NCBI GenBank assembly: GCA_038501195.1
Contig: JBBPUQ010000001.1
Coordinates: 5,518,001 to 5,582,000 of the forward strand
Origin: Nemania diffusa
Lineage: Eukaryota > Ascomycota > Sordariomycetes > Xylariales > Xylariaceae
DNA length: 64,000 nt
Direction: 5' to 3'
In this document: positions 24,084 through 34,085 of the stretch, piece by piece
Layout of the letters: each line of letters begins with the position of its first letter
How positions within the stretch are numbered: position 1 is the stretch's first letter
The notes under the pieces: generated by a model
What the model was told of the DNA's origin: nothing
The model's input: the letters and a program-made list of their open reading frames with translations, nothing else
The model's database searches: none
Position numbers and translations under genes: made by a program

Positions 24084-24857
24084 TGTGTGCTATTCGTAGG
24101 CTTGCGGAAACAGGTAATACAATATTTAGAGTGTTGGTGTAGATTTGTGTAGACAAACTATCACGAATGGAGGTACCGCATGAGCTACCGACACCTAAAT
24201 GTACGGTTTATATTAAACAAGGCTTCCATCAATATAATTGTCCACGCCATTTGCTTTGCAATATTGATGCACGATGTCTCTATCACGGAACTAACAGCAG
24301 CTCTAACCACACCACTCCCAAAAGATAGAACATTACTTGGTCAGGACATTACCGAACGTCGGCAGTGGGCTCAGTACGAGGTGCCAAGGGGACCGGCCGT
24401 GACAGTCTCGCTCGTTTATGACCGGTCAAGAGAATTCCCGAACGTCTTCAATTTGACGACTTGGCTCGCAAGCCCTTCCCACAGCTCCTCCCGCCACAAA
24501 TTCCACACCGGTTGTCTTGCCGCAATACAGATAAAGCCCTCCGAAAGTCTCTTCAATGTTACATTTCTAAACCGAACTCGGAAATATGTTTCATTGTATT
24601 CTATTCTTAACATTGTCTCTGGCTGTTCCCTAGATTACTCAGTGTCAGGTCTTATTGCATCTAACCATCTCTTTTCCCGCCGGCCTCTACGTGACGAGAC
24701 CAAGTTTTTTCAAGTGGTCATTACGTAGAATAATATCACAGTTCAAGAGCGAGGATTAGGGTAGCCCAGGTTTCCATTCAGGTGATAAGAAAGTTTAATA
24801 GACATTTAATCTTTCGGCTATTGCTTTCTGTCCTTCATTATTGGGCGAATTTCGAGC
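24084..24857. other. DMATS promoter side / AKR 3' side, no gene found
   Basis: 774 bp between the prenyltransferase start and the reductase stop. A 182-codon plus-strand frame (24180-24728) has no family motif I recognise. Part of it (around 24291-24325) resembles a coding-like stretch upstream of the P450. Confidence 0.5.
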
Positions 24858-26289
24858 CTATGAATGACCTTGGACATTCTTTGGCACGTACGGGCTCTCT
24901 AAATAAGCCTCTTCCTCTTCCGTCAATTCCAGTTTTCGGGTGCCCAGCACCTCTTCCATCCGTGAGATGCTATTGATACCAACGACTACCGAGGTAACTC
25001 GTTTATTCAGCCACGCAAGCGAAACTTGACACATCGCAACACCATGCTCGTTTGCTACCTGTTGAACACGCGATATAATCTCCTTATCCGCGACCGTTGA
25101 CCCGTTTCCAAATCGTGAGCCATCTGCCGATCGTATTGTTTGCCCTGATAAATTGATCGGTCGAGCTAAGTAGCCCTCAGCTAGAGGCGCCCACTGTAGA
25201 AATTGGTCAGAGTCTGCGGGATATTCAATGTCTTCAGAGGAGAGAGAAGTACCGATAATATACCAACACCAGTCTGCCTACAGTACCGTATCACTTCACG
25301 TTCCTCCTCGCGATAGATAAGATTGTAATGGCATTGCATTGCCACAAACTGCGTCCATCCGTTTCGTTCTGCTGTAGATTGGGCCATGGCTAACTGGAAT
25401 GCCCACATCGACGATGCAGCAAGATATAGCACCTTCCCACTGGTAACCAGGTCGTGAAGCGTGCGCATCGTCTCTTCAATTGGGGTATCGGGGTCCCACC
25501 GATGTATATGTAGTACGTCAATGTAATGCGTCTGAAGCCGCTTGAGCGATCGCTCAACCGCATTCAAGATAGCCTTTCTGGAGAGCCCTGTGCTTATTAT
25601 CAGCTGTGCTTCAAGCAAAGTAACTTGGCTCACCTATTTACCGTATTGGTTCACGTAGTCTTTGCTCCCTTTGACTGCCTCGTCTAAAAATGCAACAAAG
25701 TCGCTCGACGTACCGCATTCCGCATCCGCCACAATTCTCCCAACCTTCGTCATCAGGACCAGCTTCTCCCTCGGAATGTTGTATTTCTTGATAGCTCGGC
25801 CTATTATCGACTCTGTTTCACCGTTGCTATAGGCATCAGCCGTGTCTGCCTATCAGGTGAGTTTACATTATCTCTACTGAGCCGGTACTTTGGTACTCAC
25901 CCCATGTATTGATGCCTTTACGATACGCAACATGGAGGATTTCGGCAGCCTTATTGCCATTTGTCAGCTCAAGATGAACCATTGATACCGAACGCTCGGG
26001 ACCTCACTTCCTCTTCCTCCATAACCCATTTCATCCACCTTTTGTCGCCGATGCCCAGGGTCCCGAGAACCGGATTAGAAATGCGCAGGCCACTGAATCC
26101 GACACGTGTATACTCAGCCTCGGTGGACAATATAGAATTAGCAAGCTGCGCAGGGATCTGCTTTGACTCGAAGGCCGAGGTGGTTTGACCAAGATCTGAC
26201 GGAGAATTGCATTTCAGAGCCTTAGGTGCGTAAACTAAAGGCTCCGATGGGTCGGAGCCTAAAGTAGAATGGTTGCTACTATGGCTCAT
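24858..26289 (-). CDS. Aldo/keto reductase
   Basis: NAD(P)H-dependent reductase of the fungal AKR type found in many metabolite clusters. Five exons: 26289-26008, 25949-25901, 25845-25642, 25587-25253 and 25193-24858, giving 401 residues. The four introns (54-59 nt) all restore family motifs: GINTW joins [13 protein letters not shown] joins [12 protein letters not shown]. The catalytic tetrad is visible as Asp111 and Tyr116 (DTADAY), Lys144 (LMTKVG) and His207 (HIHRWD). The C-terminal half has [18 protein letters not shown], the usual cofactor-binding end. The first ~60 residues before [12 protein letters not shown] are low in family features, so the true start could be a little further in. 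A cluster role is likely reduction of a carbonyl on the peptide or a shunt intermediate, but the substrate is unknown. Confidence 0.9.
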
Positions 26290-27096
26290 AGGAAGACTGC
26301 TACGAGTACGAGACAGACGAAAAAATACGATATTCGATTTTCAACTTCTCGCGCTTGGGCATCCTAACATACTACAAAGCAGCATAGCTGGCTTTATGAG
26401 GATACACAATGTATGGGACTGTGCCATACCAGCTTTCAACTTAGCTCGGCCATGGCCCAAAGTGACCAAGCACCGGCACAAGATTCTCGCGAAGAAATTA
26501 GGGCGGGACATGCCCGTGGAATCTGGATACTTCGGCGGCGCCAGGTGGAAAACGCGGGTATCTAACTCAACCCCCTGCCCACCGGATCGGAGTGCATTTC
26601 GTCGGATATGTACATTCATGACAGCTGCATACCGGTCAATCTAAAATCCCAAGTTTCCCCACCCTTATAACATGTATCCTCCTTTTACTGTGCTTTTTGT
26701 AATTGGCTCATGTAGGGTCTTTTCTGCTCTCGGTACATATGTACTGTGGTTTGTAACACCATCGAGACGAGAGCGATAAGAATGTCTCGGAACGAAAATG
26801 CAGCTCTGAACCAGCTCGCCACGACACTATCAAAAGATAGAACGTTGTCAAGTCGGAAGCTTGACCGTCTGCACCCACTCCTATGGGACCGTAACAAAGA
26901 AGCGGCAGAAGATCCACGCAAGGTAAGGGGCTCCCCCGTTGCACTCACTTCACACGCCTATAGTAGATGTTGGTCGATCATCAACTCCATTACCATCACG
27001 GCTTCAAAGCCCATACCTACTCGTCATCCAGCCCACGCAAGACCGGGTAGACATGATAGTTTTGCCCTAACGTGGTCAAAACGAACACGCAACATT
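26290..27096. other. Divergent promoter region between AKR and P450
   Basis: 807 bp separating the head-to-head reductase and P450 starts. It holds copy 2 of the 34-nt element (26586-26619), with CGG half-sites inside and beside it (CCGGATCGGAG, CGTCGG), which would suit a Zn2Cys6 regulator. A coding-like stretch at 26782-26920 resembles one upstream of DMATS. No complete gene found. Confidence 0.5.
26586..26619 (-). repeat. 34-nt element, copy 2 (between AKR and P450)
   Basis: Inverted relative to copy 1 at 21324-21357, 30 of 34 matching. Three of the four differences are transitions. It lies about 300 bp upstream of the reductase and 480 bp upstream of the P450. Sequence similarity does not continue clearly beyond the 34 nt on either side. 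Confidence 0.5.
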
Positions 27097-28906
27097 ATGG
27101 CACCTATGATGTGGTTCACTACCGCGCTACCGTCGGTGGGGGCCTTTATCTTAGGATGTGGCAGTATCCTACTGTTTGTGATCGCCTATCAGTTTCTCTT
27201 TGCAATTCGATATCCCGCTAATTTGCCTCTCATTAATGAACCACCTGGCAAGAAGAGCTTCGGTTTGAAAACACGGTGGCGGTATTATAAAGACTGTAAG
27301 AACATGTACTTAGAGGCCTATAAGAAGGTATGTCATTTCCATCAGGTTGATGAGATAGTCCTCATGTTCTTCAACATCGTTCAGAAAGCTCACTCCTGAT
27401 TTGTAGTACACTAAGAATGGCAGATCTGTGCTCGTACCCGGCCTAGGAGCACGGGACGATATAATATTGCCCCAGAACCAACTTAAATGGGTATTAAGTC
27501 GACCCGAAAGTGCTCTGAGCCACATGGAATCGGTTCTTGAGCTGAATCAAACCATTTACAGCCTGGGCCACAACAGATACTTCACCGATGGGTGGCATAT
27601 GGACGTGTTCCGATCACAGATTGATAGAAACTTGGAGAGCTTTTGTCCTACTCTGAACGATGAGATTTCGGCCGCCATCACGATGCACTTTGGCGCCGAC
27701 ACAATGAATTGGAAGGAAATCAACCTATTAACGGTCACCCAACAAATCGTAGGCCAAGTGGCAAGTCGTCTCACTGTTGGCCTTCCCTTGTGTGAGTCAT
27801 TCGCTTGAAGAGGCGTGTTACGCATCCGAGATAATGTATCTAAACGATGAGATAGGCCGTGATACTGTATACATCAATGAGAGCTTCCGTGTCGTCAACC
27901 GCTTGATGGTTACCGCCGCTATCGCCGGTGGTTGCCCCCAATTTCTACGACCATTAGTTGCGAGACTGTCATCTATTGGACTTAACGGTACTATTGCCAA
28001 GTTCAAGAAGTCACTACACAAGACGTACAGAATGAGAGTAGATATGATTGAGGATCCGAACTATGCCGGGCCCGAACCTCATGACCACTTACAAATGATG
28101 TTACGGTTCGCCCAGAAACAGAGACCTGAAGAGTTTTGTGACTTCGACGCAATAGCAAAACGTGTCATTATGACCAACGTGAGTCTTTTCCTAAGTATTA
28201 GCACTCAAGGTTAGATTCGGATATTTCACTAATTGGCAATTAGTCCGCATTGCTGCACCCAATCTCGATCTTAGTAACGAACCTCCTCCTGAATATTGTC
28301 GGCTCGGACAAGGAGTTCAATACTATTGAAATCCTGCGTGAAGAAGTGACGCGAATCACAGGCAACAGCACACACTGGACGAAGAAGTTTCAGTCGATGG
28401 TGCACGCCGACAGCGCAGCACGCGAGACGATGCGTCTGCACTCGGCCGGCAACCGGTTCGTACTACGAAAAGTGATGAAAGACGGACTGGTGACCGAGGA
28501 TGGCGTCGTGCTGCCCAAGGGGTCAACAATCTCGTTCCTCGCCTTCCCACTACAAGTCGATAGCGACAAATTTGAAGACGCTCTCAAGTACGATCCCTTC
28601 CGATATTCACGCGCTCGCGAGACAGCTACCTGTTCCGAGATGGGTAAGCCAGGTATCAACCGCTTAACCTTCGTGGCAACGTCTCCAGATCATCTAGCAT
28701 TTAGCCACGGCCGACATGCCTGCCCTGGTCGTTTTCTGGTCGACTTCATAGTCAAGATGATAATAGCTTACATTATTACGAAATATGATATAGTGTTCGC
28801 CGAGCGGCTTCAAGGGGAACGACCCTCCAACGTCTGGATTGCGGAGAGCAATGTCCCCCCAGGTGGCGTTACGCTCCGGCTAAGGCGGCGCGAGGAGGCA
28901 GTATAG
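27097..28906 (+). CDS. Cytochrome P450 monooxygenase
   Basis: Membrane-anchored haem oxygenase of the fungal microsomal type. Four exons: 27097-27327, 27416-27791, 27856-28178 and 28244-28906, giving 530 residues. The N-terminal hydrophobic anchor is ALPSVGAFILGCGSILLFVI. The first splice joins AYKK to NGRSVLVPG, the second joins GLPLC to RDTVYINES, and the third joins IMTN to SALLHPIS; each keeps family sequence in frame. The K-helix ExxR is RETMRL, and the haem-binding Cys lies in FSHGRHACPGRF near residue 470. I chose the ATG of MAPMMWFTTALP because it begins right before the membrane anchor; the open frame runs further upstream. Head-to-head with the reductase. Likely oxidises the peptide product. 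Confidence 0.9.
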
Positions 28907-30980
28907 ATTTAGACTATTGAAGAGCTTTTGATAGGCTAGTATCATGTCAGTACTATGACAACCTAGGGATGGCCCTAAACAAGGAATTTAAGAGAGTTAC
29001 ATTCTTTTTCCAAGCAAGAACCCGAATCACTTGTGCATGGCTACCGAGTCTTTCTATCTCGCTCATAGCCAGGCTCAGGAGACGAGACAGCCCGTACTTC
29101 TTTATTACTGCGTACACCTGCACCGCCGTCGTGAGTTCAGCAGCGTCTCTTTCGCGGCAAACCAACCCTCTGGGCTTAAAGTATTCGTATTTCCTGGTAA
29201 AGAGGTAATAGACAAGACCATAACCCGCGTTACAAAAGATATATAAAGTACGAGCAAGTTCATGCCATACCCACAAGCAGAAGACAGCTGAAGACTCTTG
29301 TCAACGACAGTAGTATAGCCCATCACGGTGGTCCGGACAGAGCAACCTTACGATAACTCTGGTCGCGTGTCGGTCACCACTGACTTGTACTTCTGGAGCG
29401 TGGAGGGTTTGAGGCAAGTATTGCATTAGGATAGGACCAACACACCTGCCTTCCTGCAGCTGGCAAATGGCTGTTTTGTAGGTCGGTTTGTACAAATCGA
29501 GCTGACAATAGGTGGCATTAATTCGCTCGTTAACCCCCTTTTTTAGCTACTTGTCCTACCGCATGGCGAGGGAAAATGGAGTGGGGTTGAGGTTCGGAAT
29601 CAATGTAGGGGAACCTACCACATTGGGGTTTGACTTAAAAGATAAAAAGTCAGAATAAGGCTATAGTATAACATTGCCAAATAGTTGATATTGGCAACGA
29701 CGGTACTACCAATTGGCTAGACATGTCGTGTAGATAGGATATTAGGGCTTGCCGAAATGTCGTATCCAATGATAATTACAGTTCGGACAGTGGGGTTACT
29801 AGAGAAAAGAGAGAAAAGAAAGCTACAGAAAAACAAACAAACGGCAGGACAGCCGTCAGAAAGCAGGGGTTATGTCTTGTATCTTCTCTTCCTCGAGCTG
29901 AGAGTAAAAAGTGAAGTATGGTTTACATACATAAGAGAGTGGCACGATGTTTCTATGTGGCAAAGAATCATCGGGTGGCAAAACCTGTCCCCTTAATTCC
30001 GACATTATAGAATGAATTGCATATCATTTCCATCTTTCGCAACCGTAGATTTTTAGGAGTTTGTTAAATGACTCGTCTTCAAGCAGTTCGGCGGCAGTAA
30101 TTCGCTGCTCGGAGTCGTAGCAGAAGCCTTTCTGGAAAATATATAGAACTAGATTTTTTTCTTTTTCTTGGGCACCGGCTTCCTACGAGCCAACCTCGAT
30201 TTTAAGTCCATGTCGTCACAAAGTTTTCGTAGCTAGCTATGCCAAAAATCGTCGCCTTTATTGTCACCGTAGCAGTAGTGGCCCTTCCATAACAAGGGGC
30301 GATTAGCCGTCTTCAGGTCTACTGTAGCAATTAGCGCTGGTATTACGAAAATGATTGTTATTATACGACTTTCTATAAAAGAGCTAGCAAATCTTAAATC
30401 TACACTTCATTTCTAGCACAATCTTTAAACAAGGCTATATACTTTACTGCCTTGATAAATAAACGTCATATTGTCAGTTAGTTAAAGTAAGCGGGAACAT
30501 GTGATCAGTATCTCGCATCATCATTTTTACTTACGCTTACAGAAGCTAGATTAGGTACTTAGGAGCCACTTCGAGGCCAAAGTACCTACATAATATAAAA
30601 ACAGATGGCTTCTCGCTGTTGCCTTTTTCATTGACGATTAGACTAAAGCTCAACCGTTTTGGTGACCATAGGCTGAGCCGAGCCTGAGAAAAAGCGGCGG
30701 GTAAGCTAAGCCCAATTTGTCTGTCAACTACTTGGCATATGGTAAAACCCAGAACCTACCTAAGCAGGTACCTGTAAGTGATCAGCGTACAGAATACTAC
30801 ATCCTACTATTCTTGCGCCTGGCCAATCCGATCCCGCCTTGGCTAAAATTTCCAACGCGAGCATTAATCGGTGCTATCTACACTACATTTTATAGAGCAC
30901 CACGACTTCAATTCGATACGCTCAGAACACCCACGGACGGGCCGACTACTTATTTGCGCATAAACGTCGATGCCTCGAAG
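28907..30980. other. Intergenic, mostly empty; contains a kinase-like relic
   Basis: 2.1 kb between the P450 and the mitochondrial ribosomal protein gene. Apart from the kinase-like remnant at 30040-30345 I see no coding signal; open frames are short and A/T-rich. It ends with the 5' region of the uS11m gene. Confidence 0.5.
30025..30345 (-). pseudogene. Protein-kinase-like relic
   Basis: On the minus strand the stretch around 30130-30030 reads KGFCYDSEQRITAAELL and on to a stop, which looks like the last helices of a Ser/Thr kinase domain (the yDpxxRiTAxexL pattern). Upstream, around 30345-30180, a frame with an in-frame stop reads VDLKTANRPLLWKG and then RLARRKPVPKKKKK, the first resembling a decayed catalytic loop (DLKxxN). 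A splice acceptor (TATTTTCCAG) precedes KGFCYD. No N-lobe, no Gly-rich loop and no start are visible, so I regard it as a fragment. Moderate to low confidence. Confidence 0.4.
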
Positions 30981-31688
30981 ATGACCCCCTCGACAGCTCG
31001 CCTGCTGGCGAATACCACCTCCAAGCTTTCTTCTCTACCCATTCGCCCTAATCATCAATCCATAAGAGCTTTCTCCCAGACTCTACGACGACCAGATGAA
31101 GAGCCAAAGACACCCAGACCGTCAATGCTTTCGAGCCTAAGCGCACACCTGCGGTCTACTGCGCCCTCTCGAGCTCCAGGCAGAACCACGCCGAACGCGG
31201 GGGGCATGTCCGACGTAAGTCGAGTCCTGGCGACAGACACCATCTCGCGGGCGATGAACCAGGACTCCATTCTCGGCGACGCCGAGCCGCAGGGGGAAAA
31301 CTGGGGTCCTTCGCACGAGCCATTCCACTTCCACATCTACTCGCACAAGCACAACACGCACATCACCGTCACGAAGCCGAACCGGGACGCCATCCTCTCC
31401 ATGTCTACTGGAAATATTGGCTTTAAGAAGGCGAAGCGCGGCTCCTACGACGCTGCGTACCAGCTGTGCGCATACGTGCTCGACAAGCTGAACCAGGGCG
31501 GCTGGCACCGCAAGATCACCTCCCTCGAAGTCGTGCTGCGTGGGTTCGGCCTCGGTCGTGAGGCTGCTACTAAGGTGCTGTTGGGCAATGAGGGGCGTTT
31601 ACTGCGGCCGAATATCAAGAGGGTGTCTGATTCTTCGAGGTTGAAGTTCGGTGGCACGAGAAGTCGTAAACCTAAAAGATTGGGTTAG
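30981..31688 (+). CDS. Mitochondrial small-subunit ribosomal protein uS11m
   Basis: Component of the mitoribosome small subunit platform (yeast Mrps18 family). Single exon, 235 residues from the ATG of MTPSTARLLAN. The first ~35 residues are Ser/Arg/Leu-rich with no acidic residue (SIRAFSQTLRR), as expected for a matrix-targeting peptide. The uS11 fold is clear in the C-terminal half: FHFHIYSHKHNTHITVTKP, SMSTGNIGFKKAKRGSYDAAY and LEVVLRGFGLGREA, ending in a basic tail (RSRKPKRLG). The open frame runs upstream of this ATG but without another ATG and without family features, so that part is the 5' UTR. Confidence 0.9.
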   Translation: MTPSTARLLANTTSKLSSLPIRPNHQSIRAFSQTLRRPDEEPKTPRPSMLSSLSAHLRSTAPSRAPGRTTPNAGGMSDVSRVLATDTISRAMNQDSILGDAEPQGENWGPSHEPFHFHIYSHKHNTHITVTKPNRDAILSMSTGNIGFKKAKRGSYDAAYQLCAYVLDKLNQGGWHRKITSLEVVLRGFGLGREAATKVLLGNEGRLLRPNIKRVSDSSRLKFGGTRSRKPKRLG

Positions 31689-32030
31689 AGAGTGGGTTTT
31701 ACGGCATGGGCCATGGAGGGAGCTGGTACAAGATATCCTCAAAGCGGTCACAAGATCTGTATATATGTGCTAGTCATCAAGCATGTAGAATTCCCTGTAT
31801 AATTTGAACCCAATCCAGTTATGACATGCATTCCGAGATACCAACGGTCAAAGGAATGAAGACAATGCTCCCATGCACGCCCAAAATGAAATATGAAATC
31901 CGGTATCACTCAAGCAGACAGCCATCCCATAACGCCTATGCATCAAAACCAACGCTCCCATCTCAAATAAACGCCGTGAGGTGCAAAAGAGAAGTAGAAA
32001 TTGTATCCGCGTCCATGCTAACCATCACCC
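31689..32030. other. Convergent 3' intergenic region
   Basis: 342 bp between two convergent genes; presumably both 3' UTRs. Nothing else seen. Confidence 0.6.
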
Positions 32031-32861
32031 TTAAATAGGCGCCCTCTCTGCAGCAGGCAAACGTCTACCACTAGTATCCCGGCCTAGACTCTTCTGCTTC
32101 CCCTTCGATTTAGTACTGGGCCGATAGTCCCCGTCGGAGTCCAGGTCGTCATCCTCGCTCATCGTCAGGGTCCTCCTGCTCTCGGGCCGCAGCATCCTCG
32201 AGCCCTCGTGGGCGTCGAAATCGCTATCATCCCCCAGCAGCTCGCCGTCGGCGGTCTCGAAGTCCGGGGGGTCGACCCAGTCGCGGGGCACGACGCAGGG
32301 GAAGGCGACGCCGATGCTGGCGGCGCGGTTGAGCCAGCCGGGGCCGGGGCGGCCGGTGAGGCGCTGGCAGAGGAAGCTGGTGAAGTGGTTGCAGTTGCGG
32401 GTGAGGATGTTGTAGGCGGAGCCGTCGAAGTCGGCCGAGGCCTGGCGGATGATGTGGTCGATCTCGGCCTGCGTCGCGAAGGTGAAGCCCTGCAGGATCT
32501 CGGTGCGGAACGTGCCCCCCGCCGGCTCCGTGCGCGGCTGCGTCCAGTACACGCCCGTCACGCCGCGCCGGTCGTGGCCCCCGTACGCGTATTCCTTGCC
32601 GTTGATCACGACGCCCGAGTGCAGGAGGGAGGTGCCCACGGTCCAGAGGAGGGAAGAGAGGCGGCCGGGCTGTCGGAGGGATGGTTAGCGAATACATTCA
32701 GGTATAGGCGTGGTCTACGAGAGTGCAGATTGGGGGAGTGAGTGACAACATACGGTAAGGAGATCATAGACGTTGATGACTATCTCGGTTCTCGTCAAGG
32801 ACAGGGTCGACCTATGCGACGGTCTTGAGGATCTACTAGACGAGGACTTCTTCGATGACAT
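32031..32861 (-). CDS. PPPDE/DeSI-type thiol isopeptidase
   Basis: Papain-like PPPDE peptidase; family members remove SUMO or ubiquitin from proteins. Two exons, 32861-32754 and 32669-32031, 248 residues. The 84-nt intron joins EIVINVYDLLT to PGRLSSLLWTVG, which is the standard beginning of this fold. The catalytic His lies in GTSLLHSGVVINGKEYAYGGH and the catalytic Cys in LTRNCNHFTSFLC. After residue ~165 the protein is a long acidic then basic tail (DDSDFD, SEDDDLDSDGD, KSKGKQKS), longer than in animal DeSI proteins. The Ser-rich first 20 residues are probably disordered. Codon use is very GC-rich in exon 2, so antisense frames there are long but spurious. Confidence 0.88.
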
Positions 32862-34085
32862 GGTGGTAATGTAATGGTCTGGATTGGCCGGTTGGATCTA
32901 GATGTTGAGTGTGCTGATGTATTTCATAGAGCTCCGTGACGTGGCGGGTTGAGAAGTCGGTTATATATGGGAGTAGTGGTGATGGGAACAAAAGTAAAGG
33001 GCGGTTCGTCGTCAAAGGGAGTATAAGAGACTATTGGTTTTTCATGTAGACAATAACTATTTAGGGAGGTCTGTTGTGATGTTTACAATGCACGTGGCTA
33101 GGGGAGTATGATTGGTTAAAATGGTTGCAGGTGTAATGATGCATATGCTTCAGCAAATCATGTAAGTCTATGAAACAACGAAACCACGAGACTTGCTGCG
33201 AGTCCGTCTTTGTCTACTTGTAAAGCATTGATCAAGGCGTCAGCTCGAAAGGAACGTAGGTTGCCTGCCTATAGGTATAGTACCTAGGTACATGTACCTT
33301 ATGTATGTAGTAGCTACCTGGAGTTGGGGTGCTTTAGCGCTTGAGCCGCTAAAAGCTACCATAAATTACCACCAGGCACTGAAACAGTGGGGGGACAAAA
33401 CCCCAGGTTTGTGTGGTGTAGATCAGGAGGTCTTGGCTCGAGGCTGAAAGCGGGGCCGAAGCAGATACCTACTACCTTCCTAGATAGATAGATACACTAT
33501 ATATATACTTAAGCAGGAGATGCATCAAACCAATATATCGGTAAAACTCTGCTCCCGATTACCCCTCTGACATTACTCTCTGTATCTTGGAACGGAACCT
33601 AGCCAGAGCTATTCTAGCGGGGCAGATTAGACGAAGCGGGAAATCCAATTTCTCAGAATCCACTTTGCGCCGTAAGCTTTTTTTTTCTTCTTCTGCCCCT
33701 CCTGTAAAAAGGCTACCTTTGGAACTGAACAGAACAAAACCCAACCTCACAACAACCTCCATCTCCATCTTCTCCTCCCTCCTCTTCTCTATCACACAAG
33801 GTCTGTCTTCGACCACACTCCGAAGCAAAATCCTGGTCATTGACTTGAACAAACGTGTCACTGTTTGTTCGACGAGACCTTTTGAGGCTGGTCCACAGCC
33901 GGAATCCTTTCACCACGTCTCCCTCTACCTTCATCCCCCGCCCCTTCGTTTCTCTCTCCCGCATTTTTCGACCTACCGCAGCGAGCTCTGCCTTTCTCTC
34001 TCTCCCCACATCTCCTCGCGTGCCTAGTTGCACCGTCATACACATCACCACTCGTACCTACGCTAAGCGACGTACACCCCCCAAG
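32862..34085. other. Divergent promoter region, DeSI-like and OLA1 genes
   Basis: 1.2 kb between divergent genes. It contains one TACCTAGGTA palindrome (33281), pyrimidine-rich tracts before the OLA1 start (33670-33790) and, from 33849 on, an open frame in phase with OLA1 that resembles a mitochondrial presequence but lacks an ATG. No separate gene found. Confidence 0.55.

Noticed and set aside
24180..24728. 182-residue plus-strand gene between DMATS and AKR
   Set aside because: No family motif, no clear start context; only a short stretch resembles another intergenic piece, so it is noted as a finding and not as a gene.
25181..25633. Short 150-residue aldo/keto reductase fragment as a pseudogene
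   Set aside because: Four introns join it to matching upstream and downstream exons with all catalytic residues.
32208..32741. Plus-strand 177-residue frame and minus-strand 156-residue frame
   Set aside because: Ala/Gly/Arg/Pro-rich shadows of the GC-rich DeSI-like exon.
33587..34027. 146-residue plus-strand frame before OLA1
   Set aside because: Pyrimidine-rich leader of OLA1 in another frame; no conserved feature.
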